Shown: positions 8,578-17,139 of the stretch, in pieces
Layout of the letters: every line of letters begins with the position of its first letter
Position numbering within the stretch: the stretch's first letter is position 1
Assembly: GCA_934513685.1 (NCBI GenBank)
Contig: CAKSWY010000016.1
Span: forward strand, 1-58,624
Source of the DNA: an uncultured Oscillospiraceae bacterium
GTDB lineage: Bacteria > Bacillota > Clostridia > Oscillospirales > Ruminococcaceae
Direction: 5' to 3'
DNA: 58,624 nucleotides
Made by a program: the position numbers and the translations under genes
Notes under the pieces: model-generated
What the model saw: only the letters and a program-made list of their open reading frames with translations
Told to the model about the DNA's origin: nothing
Databases searched by the model: none

Positions 8578-8607
8578 ATTATACTTCTCAATGGTGCGGA
8601 TTGTCAA
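8578..8607 (-). promoter_or_regulatory. Consensus sigma-A promoter of the tyrS leader
   Basis: TTGACA (8602-8607) and TATAAT (8578-8583), both perfect, spacer 18. The -35 and spacer lie within the last codons of recN. Confidence 0.85.
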
Positions 8608-10270
8608 GCCCGCGCGCCTTCTCCAGCATTTCTTTGGCGTTGGCCAGGCTCAGCTCCGTCACCTGATCGCCCGAAATGATCCGGGCCAAGGCTTCCATCC
8701 GGCCGGTTTCATCCAGCGGATGGATTTCCGTGTAGGTGCGCTGGCCTTCCACATTTTTCTGGATCAGCAGATGGTGATCCGCCATTGCCGCGATCTGTGC
8801 GGTGTGGGTAATGCACAGCACCTGCCGCCCTTTCGAGCTTTGATGAAGCTTGCGGCCAATGCGGCTTGCAGCCAGGCCGGAAACACCGGTGTCAATCTCA
8901 TCGTAAATGATGGTCGGAATGTCATCCTTTTCCGCCAGGGCCGTCTGAATGGCCAGCATAATGCGGGAAAGCTCGCCGCCGGAGGCAATCTTTGCCAGAG
9001 GCTTCGGCTCCTCGCCGGGGTTGGCCGAAATCAGGAACTCCACAACGTCCTGCCCCGCGCTGGCCAGCGGCCCTTTTCGGATGCTCAGGGCAAAACGCAC
9101 CCCGGGCATGTTCAAAAAGTCCAGTTCCTTCGTGATCTGCTTGTTCAATTGGTCGAACGCCATTACGCGGGTCTGCGTCAGTGCGTCCGCCAGTTTCCTC
9201 GCTTCCCGATAGAGCTTCTGCTTCTGCTGTTCCAGCTCTTCAAGGCGCTCAGTGGAATGCTCCATGCTCTCCAATTTCTGGCGCGCCTTTTCGCCGCAGG
9301 CAATGACATCTGCCACCGTTGGCCCATATTTGTGCTTGAGCCGATACAGTTCATCCAGGCGGCTTTCAATCTCATCCAGCTCGCCCGGGTCAAAACTATA
9401 CCCTTCCAGCCGGCTGGCTAGTTCGCCGGTCAGTTCGCGGGCCGTATAATACAAACTGCTGAGCTGCTCGCTCACATCCGCCAACGATTTGTCCATCTGT
9501 GCGGCGCTTTCCAGAGAATTGGAGGCCTCTCCCAAAAGATCGGCCGCGCCGCCCTCTTCGTCGCCTCCGGACAAGGCGCCGTGGGCACGGCTCAGCGCTT
9601 CCAAAAGATCCTGCGCGTTGGTCACCACTTTGCGCCGAGCCTGCAGACGGGCTTCCTCTTCTGGCTCCAGCTGGGCATTTTCGATTTCGTCCACCTGAAA
9701 GCGAAGATAATCCATGCGCTGCTGGCGCTGCGCTTCGTCCATGGCCAGGGCGTCCGCTTCCCGTTTCACAGCCACAAGCTGCCGATACACCTGATAATAC
9801 GCCGCATGGGCCGCCTGATTCTGCGCGTAAGCGTCCAGCAGCGCCAGGTGGCGGGCCGGGTTGGTCAGTGCATGGCTGTCATGCTGGCCGTGAATGCTTA
9901 CAAGGCCGCCGCAAATATCCCGCACCACGGCAGCGGTAACCGGCATCCCATTCAGCCGACAGCTGCTTTTTCCTTCCGCCGAGATTTCGCGATAGAGCAG
10001 CAGGCTGTCTTCCGCTTCGTACCCGGCCTTTTCCAGCTGGCGCTTTACCTGTTCCGGGATTTGCTCAAAGGTGGCCCAGATGCACGCTTTGCGCGCGCCA
10101 GTCCGAACCAGATCCCGGGAGACCCGGCTGCCCATGATTGCCTGGATGGAGTCGATCAAAATGGACTTGCCCGCGCCGGTCTCACCGGTCAGCACATTGA
10201 AGCCCTGATCAAAGTGGACCTGTGCTTTTTCGATCACGGCTACATTTTCAATCTTCAATTCGGCAAGCAT
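8588..10270 (-). CDS. recN: DNA repair protein RecN
   Basis: A 560-residue SMC-like ATPase acting in double-strand-break repair. The Walker A GETGAGKS lies near residue 30, a central coiled coil rich in Glu/Gln/Arg follows, and the C-terminal half has the signature ASGGELSRIMLA and Walker B IIYDEIDTGVSG. The length fits the family. It is the last gene of the long asp23 operon, 29 bases after argR, as in many Firmicutes. Those genomes usually continue with spoIVB and spo0A; here tyrS follows instead. Confidence 0.96.
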   Translation of the reverse strand: MLAELKIENVAVIEKAQVHFDQGFNVLTGETGAGKSILIDSIQAIMGSRVSRDLVRTGARKACIWATFEQIPEQVKRQLEKAGYEAEDSLLLYREISAEGKSSCRLNGMPVTAAVVRDICGGLVSIHGQHDSHALTNPARHLALLDAYAQNQAAHAAYYQVYRQLVAVKREADALAMDEAQRQQRMDYLRFQVDEIENAQLEPEEEARLQARRKVVTNAQDLLEALSRAHGALSGGDEEGGAADLLGEASNSLESAAQMDKSLADVSEQLSSLYYTARELTGELASRLEGYSFDPGELDEIESRLDELYRLKHKYGPTVADVIACGEKARQKLESMEHSTERLEELEQQKQKLYREARKLADALTQTRVMAFDQLNKQITKELDFLNMPGVRFALSIRKGPLASAGQDVVEFLISANPGEEPKPLAKIASGGELSRIMLAIQTALAEKDDIPTIIYDEIDTGVSGLAASRIGRKLHQSSKGRQVLCITHTAQIAAMADHHLLIQKNVEGQRTYTEIHPLDETGRMEALARIISGDQVTELSLANAKEMLEKARGLDNPHH

Positions 10271-10299
10271 GGCTCCACCCTCTTTTCTACTTTGGCTTC

Positions 10300-10773
10300 T
10301 CAGTGCAGCATCACATAGCGGTTCAATTCTTCGCAGATTTTCCCCGCCGCCTGTTCAGTGCGCATAATTATAAGAAACGTATCATCGCCGGAAAGCGTGC
10401 CGACCACATCGGCCCAGCTCATCGCGTCAAACACTTCGCAGGCCGCATTCGCCATGCCGGAAAAGCACTTCACCAGCACAATGTTGCCCGCATAATCGAC
10501 CTTTACCACAGACTCGCGAAAAATCGTCTCGAATCGACTGGCCGAATGGCCGGTTTTGCCGCCGTGGGCGCTGGAGGAGACATAGCGATAACCGCCCTTT
10601 CCATCGGAGGATTTCACAAGGCGAAGCTCCCGGATATCCCGGGAGACGGTGGCCTGTGTCACATCAAATCCAATGCTCCGCAAATGGCGCAGAAGTTCTT
10701 CCTGCCGGTCGATGGAATATTGCTCAATCAGTTTCAGAATCGCTTGGTGTCTGGCACTTTTCATGATGCTCAT
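10300..10773 (-). CDS. argR: Arginine repressor ArgR
   Basis: A 157-residue regulator with the N-terminal ArgR winged helix (DVTQATVSRDIRELRLVK) and C-terminal oligomerisation/arginine-binding domain (GTLSGDDTFLIIMRTEQAA). With arginine it represses arginine biosynthesis and may activate catabolism. Its ATG overlaps the nadK stop (ATGA), giving coupled translation; a second in-frame ATG three codons in is better spaced from the AGAGGAAG ribosome site and may be the true start. It sits next to recN as in Bacillus. Confidence 0.95.
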   Translation of the reverse strand: MSIMKSARHQAILKLIEQYSIDRQEELLRHLRSIGFDVTQATVSRDIRELRLVKSSDGKGGYRYVSSSAHGGKTGHSASRFETIFRESVVKVDYAGNIVLVKCFSGMANAACEVFDAMSWADVVGTLSGDDTFLIIMRTEQAAGKICEELNRYVMLH

Positions 10774-11609
10774 CTTCCTCTCAACTTTTCATCAATGGCC
10801 CGGAACTGATCGCCCGGCTGAAATTCCACCAACTGAACGGAAAGATCCGATTTTGTGATGACCACCGTTGCTCCGGCGGGCAGCTGCTGCTCTTCGGCTC
10901 CGTCACAGGAAACATAAACCTCTTCGTTTTTATCCGGCTGCGCTTGCAACACAAGCCGCCGGTCGGCCGAAAATACAATCGGCGGGCAATGAATGCTGTG
11001 CGCGCACACCGGCGTCACGATCAGGCCGGAGATCCTTGCATCCAGAATCGGGCCGCCTGCCGAAAGTGAATACGCCGTTGAGCCGGTGGGGGTTGCAACC
11101 ACCACGCCGTCGCCCCGAAAATGGTTGACCTTCAATCCGTCACAATAGATATCAAAGGGTGCCGCCTTCTGCCGGTCACTGGAGTACATGGAGATGTCAT
11201 TCATGGCTGTTCGCTTCCAGCCATCCAACCCCTGAATGGAGGCATCCAGCAGCATCCGGTCGTCCAGCCGATACTGCCGCTTGAGAAGCAAATCCAGTTT
11301 TTCTTCCAGCTGGTCCACTTCGCAGGTTGCCAAAAAGCCGGTGCGGCCCAGATTGATGCCAAGAATCGGCTTATGCCATTTCAGTCCGGCGCGGGCCGCG
11401 TGCAGAATGGTCCCATCGCCGCCTACGGTCAGCACCACATCCCCGCGGGAATGCCCATCCCGTGCTGCCAGATGCGGCAGCTCCAGCAATTCCGCGGCCG
11501 CCTCAGGCAGAAGCACCTGCGCACCTGCATCCAGTAAAAAGCGGACGGCGTGATCCGTTACCTGCGCGGCCCGGGCTTTGTTCAAATTTGGAATCAGGAA
11601 AATCGTCAT
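10770..11609 (-). CDS. nadK: NAD kinase
   Basis: A 279-residue NAD kinase making NADP from NAD with ATP or polyphosphate. The motif VVLTVGGDGTILHAAR carries the catalytic GGDG, NDISMYS follows, and VATPTGSTAYSLSAGGPI is the second conserved block. The start is placed at the ATG at 11609 (MTIFLIPN, typical of the family) rather than a TTG nine codons upstream that overlaps the tlyA stop; neither has a strong ribosome site. Confidence 0.95.
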   Translation of the reverse strand: MTIFLIPNLNKARAAQVTDHAVRFLLDAGAQVLLPEAAAELLELPHLAARDGHSRGDVVLTVGGDGTILHAARAGLKWHKPILGINLGRTGFLATCEVDQLEEKLDLLLKRQYRLDDRMLLDASIQGLDGWKRTAMNDISMYSSDRQKAAPFDIYCDGLKVNHFRGDGVVVATPTGSTAYSLSAGGPILDARISGLIVTPVCAHSIHCPPIVFSADRRLVLQAQPDKNEEVYVSCDGAEEQQLPAGATVVITKSDLSVQLVEFQPGDQFRAIDEKLRGR

Positions 11610-11632
11610 TCTTTCCACTTTCTTCCCAACCG

Positions 11633-12457
11633 TCAACTCTCGTGCGGCTTGTCCAAACTTTCATGGGCCGCCTGTGCAACCTGCTCAAAAAGCGCATGGT
11701 CCGGCACCACAGGTGTATCGCTCTTGCGCACAAACATCAAAAACTCGATGTTCCCTTCCGGCCCCTTGACCGGCGAGAAATCCATGCCTTCTACGGCGAA
11801 CCCATTGGCCGCGGCGTAACCGGCGGCGGCCTCCATCACCTCAATGTGGGTGGAGATTTCGCGCACGACGCCTTTCTTGCCCACTTTTTCCCGCCCGGCT
11901 TCAAACTGCGGCTTTACCAGGCAAACGCCACAGGTGTCCGGTGCGGTAATGGCCTGTGCCACGGGGAAAATATGCTTCAGAGAAATAAACGAGACATCCA
12001 CACTGAAGAACTGGATCGGCTCTTCCAGCATGTCCAAAGAAACATTGCGGATGTTGGTGCGCTCCATGTTCACAACACGCTCGTCGGTGCGCAGCTTCCA
12101 CGCCAGCTGGCCGTACCCAACGTCCACCGCATACACCTTCACGGCACCGTTCTGCAGCATACAGTCGGTAAAGCCGCCGGTGGAAGCGCCGATGTCCATG
12201 CAGACCTTCCCGGCGGGAGACAGCGGGAATACCTTCATCGCCTTCGCCAGCTTCAGCCCGCCGCGGCTGACAAACCCAATGTCATGGCCGCGCACCTCAA
12301 CCTTGGCATCTGGCGGCACAATGTCACCGGCTTTATCCGCCTTTTGCTCGTTCACAAACACAATGCCGGACATGATGAGTGCTTTTGCGCGCTCCCGGCT
12401 TTGCACCATTCCATTCTGCACAAGATATTGATCCAGCCGAACTTTATTTACTGCCAT
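11633..12457 (-). CDS. tlyA: TlyA-family rRNA (cytidine-2'-O)-methyltransferase
   Basis: A 274-residue protein with an N-terminal S4 RNA-binding domain (RLDQYLVQNGMVQSRERAK) and an FtsJ/RrmJ-like SAM-methyltransferase domain (MDIGASTGGFTDCML for SAM binding; VDVSFISL). TlyA proteins methylate 16S and/or 23S rRNA; the older name is hemolysin A or YqxC. Its start overlaps the dxs stop by ten bases, in the usual Firmicute order dxs-tlyA-(nadK)-argR-recN. Confidence 0.93.
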   Translation of the reverse strand: MAVNKVRLDQYLVQNGMVQSRERAKALIMSGIVFVNEQKADKAGDIVPPDAKVEVRGHDIGFVSRGGLKLAKAMKVFPLSPAGKVCMDIGASTGGFTDCMLQNGAVKVYAVDVGYGQLAWKLRTDERVVNMERTNIRNVSLDMLEEPIQFFSVDVSFISLKHIFPVAQAITAPDTCGVCLVKPQFEAGREKVGKKGVVREISTHIEVMEAAAGYAAANGFAVEGMDFSPVKGPEGNIEFLMFVRKSDTPVVPDHALFEQVAQAAHESLDKPHES

Positions 12458-14310
12458 GCTTCCTCCACTGCTTCTGCCAATTGTTCACCCGTCAATCCCA
12501 GCACCTGCCGAAGCTGCGGCACGGTACCGTGCGGCAAACAATTACGATTGACCGCTCTGTAAAGGTATTTGCCTTGCCAGCCAATTTCCAGCAAGTCTTC
12601 TGCCAGATAACTGCCGACACCGCCCCTTCGGATGCTGTCCTCCGCGAACAGAATGCAGGAATGGGCCGCCAACTCGTTTGCAAATCCCTCCGGCAGCGGA
12701 TACAGCTTTGTCAGCTTGTACACATCGCAGGCAATCCCTTTTTGTTCCAGAATTTTCTCAGCCTTTAAAACTTCTTCGGTCAATGTTCCGTAGCTTACCA
12801 GGGCAACCTGGGCGCCCTTCTGCTGGAGCAGCCGATCAAATTCCTGCCCCGTGCAGCCCAGTTCGGCAAGCGCTGCCGGTTCCGCTCCGCGCGCGTAGCG
12901 AATGGCGCGCGGGCCGCTCCAATCCTCTACCAGTTTCTGCAGCCAATAGCGAAGCTCTGCATAGTTGCAGGGGCAAACCGTCGGAATCCCAATCTCGCTC
13001 AGGAACGGTACATCGTGAATGCCCTGATGCGTTTCTCCGTCGCCCGGTACCAGTCCTGCGCGGTCCACTGCCAAAATCACGGGAAGTTCCATCAATTTCA
13101 CGTCGTGAATCAGCTGATCGTAGGAGCGCTGCAGGAACGTGGAATAGATTCCGACCACCGGCAGCATCCCTTGGCTGGCCAAACCGGCCGCAAAGGTCAC
13201 AGCATGCTGTTCTGCCATGCCCACATCGAAAAAGCGCTTGGGAAATTCCCGATAGAAGAACTGAAGCCCCGTGCCGTATTTCATAGCCGCGGTAATGGCA
13301 CACAAATTCTCATGCGTTTTCCCAAGCTCGACCAGCTGCTGGCCAAATTCAGTGGAAAAGCTGGCCGAAGGCGCAATATCCGGATCCAGTACATGTTCCG
13401 GGTCAAACGCAGAAACCCCGTGGAATTCTCCGGGGTTCTCTTCCGCAGGCTTAAAGCCTTTTCCCTTTACAGTCACCACATGGATGAAAAGCGGAGCCGT
13501 CTGCTTTTGCAGGTTGCTGAATGTGGAGGCAAGTCCAAGTACGTCGTGCCCATCCAACGGGCCAACGTATTGGAAGCCCATCTCCTCAAACATTGTGGAG
13601 TTGTAAATGTACCGGCGCAAAAGCTGTTTGGTTTCCTGCACGCCCCGTTTGATGGGCTGCCCCACCAGCGGAACGGAGTCCAAAAAGCCCTCTACATCCT
13701 CTTTGGCCTTAAAATAGCGTGGGTTTGTGCGCAGTGCGGTGAGGTAGCGAGCCATATTACCCACATTCTTTGAAATGGACATCTTGTTGTCGTTCAGAAT
13801 GACCACAAGATTGTTGAGGGTATCAATGTTATTCATTCCCTCATACACCATGCCGCCGGTAAACGCACCATCACCTACAATGGCAACCACCTTGCCCGGT
13901 TCACCCTTCAGCTTTTTGGCGCGCGCTATGCCAATGGCCGTTGAAATGGCCGTATTGCCATGGCCGGCAATAAACGCATCGTGCTCGCTCTCTTTCGGAG
14001 AGGGAAAGCCGGAAATTCCATCGATGGTCCGAAGTGTTCCGAACTGCTTCCAGCGTCCGGTCAGAATTTTATGGGTATAGCACTGGTGCCCCACGTCAAA
14101 CAAAATTTTATCCTGCGGCGTGTGCAGCACACGATGCAGGGCAACCGTCAATTCAATGGTGCCCAGGTTGGAAGAGAGATGCCCGCCGGTGTGGGAGACG
14201 CTTTCAATCAAGAATGCGCGGATTTCTGCGCAAAGCTCTTCCAGTTGATTTCCCGGAATCTTTTTTACATCGTCGGGCGAAGCAACCTGTTCCAACAGCG
14301 GATACTTCAT
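12448..14310 (-). CDS. dxs: 1-deoxy-D-xylulose-5-phosphate synthase
   Basis: A 620-residue thiamine diphosphate enzyme making DXP from pyruvate and glyceraldehyde-3-phosphate, the first step of the MEP isoprenoid route. ThDP-binding GDGAFTGGMVYEG and NDNKMSIS are visible, followed by the transketolase central domain (GMAEQHAVTFAAGLA) and C-terminal domain. The ATG at 14310 is chosen over a TTG one codon earlier because AAGGAGG is optimally spaced from it. ispA lies two genes upstream, so supply and elongation of isoprenoids are in one operon. Confidence 0.97.
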   Translation of the reverse strand: MKYPLLEQVASPDDVKKIPGNQLEELCAEIRAFLIESVSHTGGHLSSNLGTIELTVALHRVLHTPQDKILFDVGHQCYTHKILTGRWKQFGTLRTIDGISGFPSPKESEHDAFIAGHGNTAISTAIGIARAKKLKGEPGKVVAIVGDGAFTGGMVYEGMNNIDTLNNLVVILNDNKMSISKNVGNMARYLTALRTNPRYFKAKEDVEGFLDSVPLVGQPIKRGVQETKQLLRRYIYNSTMFEEMGFQYVGPLDGHDVLGLASTFSNLQKQTAPLFIHVVTVKGKGFKPAEENPGEFHGVSAFDPEHVLDPDIAPSASFSTEFGQQLVELGKTHENLCAITAAMKYGTGLQFFYREFPKRFFDVGMAEQHAVTFAAGLASQGMLPVVGIYSTFLQRSYDQLIHDVKLMELPVILAVDRAGLVPGDGETHQGIHDVPFLSEIGIPTVCPCNYAELRYWLQKLVEDWSGPRAIRYARGAEPAALAELGCTGQEFDRLLQQKGAQVALVSYGTLTEEVLKAEKILEQKGIACDVYKLTKLYPLPEGFANELAAHSCILFAEDSIRRGGVGSYLAEDLLEIGWQGKYLYRAVNRNCLPHGTVPQLRQVLGLTGEQLAEAVEEAWQ

Positions 14311-14336
14311 CAATCGCTCCCTCCTTTTCTAGAATT

Positions 14337-14804
14337 TCACATCAGCGGAATGATGAAGCCCATCACGACCCCCAGAATTGCACCGCTGAGCACTTCAATG
14401 GGTGTATGCCCCACCATTTCTTTTAATTTTCGATCTGCAAATACCGGATTGCTGTCCGCAAAGACATCCATCCAATCGCTGATCATCCGATTCAGCACTT
14501 TCGCCTGTTCGCCGGTCTCACGCCGGACCCCCATTGCATCATACATGACAATGGCGGCCAGCACCAGCGCAATTGCAAAGGTGGGCGAATGCACGCCAAC
14601 GTAACGCCCGCAGGCAATGGTCATTGAACACACGGTGGCCGAATGAGCGCTGGGCATTCCGCCTGCACCCCACATACGCTCAATGTCAAATTTTCCAATC
14701 ATGATAAAGTTGATGATGGTCTTTAACACCTGTGCCACAAGCCAGGAGGTAAGCGCCACACTGAGAATGTAATTCCAAGAATAAATTTGTTTCAGCAATT
14801 CCAT
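14337..14804 (-). CDS. Divergent PAP2-family membrane protein (YuiD-like)
   Basis: A 155-residue protein with several hydrophobic segments and the DUF212/divergent PAP2 pattern: GMPSAHSATVCSM near the middle, YDAMGVRRETGEQAKVLN, and a C-terminal GHTPIEVLSGAILG. The two histidine motifs resemble those of PAP2 phosphatases, but activity for this branch is not established. Its place between ispA and dxs, with only 22-26 bases on each side, suggests a role near polyprenyl-diphosphate metabolism; this is inference from position. Confidence 0.85.
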   Translation of the reverse strand: MELLKQIYSWNYILSVALTSWLVAQVLKTIINFIMIGKFDIERMWGAGGMPSAHSATVCSMTIACGRYVGVHSPTFAIALVLAAIVMYDAMGVRRETGEQAKVLNRMISDWMDVFADSNPVFADRKLKEMVGHTPIEVLSGAILGVVMGFIIPLM

Positions 14805-14826
14805 TGGCCCTGCGTTTCACTTCCTC

Positions 14827-15708
14827 TCAGTAGCTCCGTTCCACCAAACGCTGTGCCATCTGGCACAGGAACTCCGCCTTCTGCCCATAACGGCCGGTCA
14901 GTCTCTGGCAGGCGCGCTCCGTCATTTCCTGTGCAAGCTTCTGGCAGGCTTCCACTCCGTACAAGGTCACAAACGTCGTTTTTCCGTTTTCTGCATCGCT
15001 GCCAACGGGTTTCCCGAGCGTTTCCTCTGCGGCCGTTACATCCAGCACATCGTCCACAATCTGAAACACAAGGCCCAGATCATAGGCATACTGCTCCAGG
15101 GCGTTTGCGTCTTTCTCGCTGCCGTCGGCCGCAGCCACACCCATCTGCACCGCGGCATTGATCAGCGCCCCGGTTTTATTGCGGTGAACCAGCCGCAGCT
15201 GCTCCTCCGTCGGATCGTGTGCTTCGTAATACAGATCCAGCTCCTGGCCGTACACCATACCGTAAGCGCCGGCGCCATGGCTCAGGGCCTTGGCCGCCCG
15301 AACGCGCGCTGCCGTGCTCAGGTCCGCGCTGGCCACCACCTCAAATGCCTCGGTCAGCAAAAGATCGCCGGCCAGCATCGCCGTGGCCTCTCCAAAGGCT
15401 TTGTGGCAGGAAGGGCGGCCCCGGCGGGTGTCGTCATCGTCCATGCAGGGCAGGTCGTCATGGATCAGGGAATAGCAGTGCAGCATCTCCACAGCACCGG
15501 CCAGATCGGCTGCTTTGGCCTCATCTCCGCCCAAAAGCCCGCACGCGGCCAACACCAAAATGGCCCGTACCCGCTTGCCGCCGGCCAGAAGGCTGTAACG
15601 GGCAGCCTGCGCCGTCGTGGAATTCTCCGGCAAATACTGCTCGCACAAACGTTCCAATCGAGATTGAGCCAAGGACAGATAGCGCTCATATTCTTGTGCG
15701 TAATTCAT
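14827..15708 (-). CDS. ispA: Polyprenyl synthetase (farnesyl/geranyl diphosphate synthase)
   Basis: A 293-residue short-chain trans-prenyltransferase. The first Asp-rich motif lies in DDLPCMDDDDTRRGRPSCH with the two-residue insertion typical of bacterial FPP synthases, and the second in FQIVDDVLDV. It condenses IPP with DMAPP/GPP. Its ATG overlaps the xseB stop (ATGA), indicating translational coupling, as in the common xseA-xseB-ispA-dxs order. Confidence 0.95.
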   Translation of the reverse strand: MNYAQEYERYLSLAQSRLERLCEQYLPENSTTAQAARYSLLAGGKRVRAILVLAACGLLGGDEAKAADLAGAVEMLHCYSLIHDDLPCMDDDDTRRGRPSCHKAFGEATAMLAGDLLLTEAFEVVASADLSTAARVRAAKALSHGAGAYGMVYGQELDLYYEAHDPTEEQLRLVHRNKTGALINAAVQMGVAAADGSEKDANALEQYAYDLGLVFQIVDDVLDVTAAEETLGKPVGSDAENGKTTFVTLYGVEACQKLAQEMTERACQRLTGRYGQKAEFLCQMAQRLVERSY

Positions 15709-15929
15709 TCTTCATCCTCGCTTGCCTGAACCGTATGCGGCATACGGGCATCAATTTCTTCCATCTGAAGCTTGGCCTGCGCCAGGATTTTGTCGCACCA
15801 GGCAAGCAGTGCAGCAGCATCTGCATACAGCTTCAAAGCTTCCGCAAGCGGCGTTTCCGGGTCGTTCAATTTGGCCAGCGTCTCATCCAGCCGCTGCATT
15901 CCCTCTTCAAATGTCTTGGGATTTCTCAT
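15705..15929 (-). CDS. xseB: Exodeoxyribonuclease VII small subunit
   Basis: A 74-residue, mostly helical acidic protein with the XseB core (TFEEGMQRLDETLAKLNDPETPLAEALKLY). Several XseB chains bind one XseA to form exonuclease VII, which degrades single-stranded DNA to oligonucleotides. The start at 15929 follows AGGAGA with good spacing and overlaps the 3' end of xseA by 23 bases; an upstream reading in this frame is an xseA shadow. Confidence 0.93.
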   Translation of the reverse strand: MRNPKTFEEGMQRLDETLAKLNDPETPLAEALKLYADAAALLAWCDKILAQAKLQMEEIDARMPHTVQASEDEE

Positions 15930-17139
15930 CGCATTCCGTCTCCTGTTTTTCCAATGCCAATACCTGGCAGGTCGCCTGCCAGTGGGCATCCTGCAGCAAA
16001 ACCTTCTGCTCGGCGTGCAGTTTCTCCAAGCGAACCGGCGCACCATTCTCTGTGCGCACCATCGCGTAGCCGCGGGCCAATATCTGATAGGGGCTTAACC
16101 CATCCGCCAATGCTGCTGCATTCTGCAGGCGCGCCGCCGCATGATTTAACTTTGCTGCCATTGCGTTTTGACATGCCGGTGCCTTCGCCTCCAGAACCGC
16201 CTCGCGCGCAGCACAAATCGTCTGCGGAGTGACTGCGTTCCAGCGCTGGGCACATTCGGCTTTTTCATTATAACATATTCCCAGACGATCATGCATATTT
16301 ATTTGAATATCTTCAGAAATTTTGCATATTCTTTCCCGCACATCCCGTGCATCCGGAAAAATCAATTCCGCGGCGGCGGAAGGCGTAGGTGCGCGCAGAT
16401 CGGCGACAAAATCCAGAATGGTGTAATCAATTTCATGCCCGACGGCCGACACCACCGGGATGGGGCATTTTGCCACAGCGCGGGCAAGCGCCTCGCTGTT
16501 AAACTCCCACAAGTCTTCCCTGCTGCCGCCGCCGCGCGCAATCAGAATCACATCACAGCAGCCTGCCGCTTCCAGTTTTGCCAGGGCATTCAGCATACTG
16601 GGAACCGCCTGCTCCCCCTGTACATTGACCGGGGCCAGCAGCAAATGGGCCAGCGGCCAACGCCGCCCGCCCACATTCAGGATATCCTGCAGTGCCGCGC
16701 CGTTCCGGCTGGTAATCACCCCTACGCATTTGGGTACCAGCGGCAGAGGGCGTTTGCGCTCCTGCAAAAAAAGGCCTTCCTGCGCCAAACGTTCCTTCAG
16801 CTGGTCAAAGGCCATTTGCACCGATCCGATGCCATCCGGAAACAGATCCGTCACATAAATCTGATAGGAACCGGTCTTTTCATACAGCCCTACCCGGCAG
16901 CGCACCACGACCTGCATGCCTTCACTCGGTTCAAAACTCAGGCGCTGGGCGTTCTGCCGAAACATGACCGCCTTTACGCTGGCATTTTCGTCCCGCAACG
17001 TGAAGTACAAATGCCCGCTGCGGTGATGCACAAAATTGGCGATTTCTCCGCGCAGAGCCAGATCCTGAAGCAGCTCGTCTTCTTCAAAGCGTGCCTTCAC
17101 ATAGCGGTTCAGGGCAGAAACGCGAATCACTTCTGCCAT
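15907..17139 (-). CDS. xseA: Exodeoxyribonuclease VII large subunit
   Basis: A 410-residue protein: N-terminal OB-fold (GEIANFVHHRSGHLYFTLRDE), a catalytic domain with the conserved LILIARGGGSREDLWEFN-like stretch and PVVSAVGHEIDYTILDFVADLRAPTPSAAAE, then a helical C-terminal arm ending near YQILARGYAMV. The start at 17139 (MAEVIRV) follows GGAGG-rich sequence and overlaps the upstream gene by 13 bases; about 90 in-frame residues further upstream overlap that gene and are rejected. Confidence 0.95.
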   Translation of the reverse strand: MAEVIRVSALNRYVKARFEEDELLQDLALRGEIANFVHHRSGHLYFTLRDENASVKAVMFRQNAQRLSFEPSEGMQVVVRCRVGLYEKTGSYQIYVTDLFPDGIGSVQMAFDQLKERLAQEGLFLQERKRPLPLVPKCVGVITSRNGAALQDILNVGGRRWPLAHLLLAPVNVQGEQAVPSMLNALAKLEAAGCCDVILIARGGGSREDLWEFNSEALARAVAKCPIPVVSAVGHEIDYTILDFVADLRAPTPSAAAELIFPDARDVRERICKISEDIQINMHDRLGICYNEKAECAQRWNAVTPQTICAAREAVLEAKAPACQNAMAAKLNHAAARLQNAAALADGLSPYQILARGYAMVRTENGAPVRLEKLHAEQKVLLQDAHWQATCQVLALEKQETECDEKSQDI

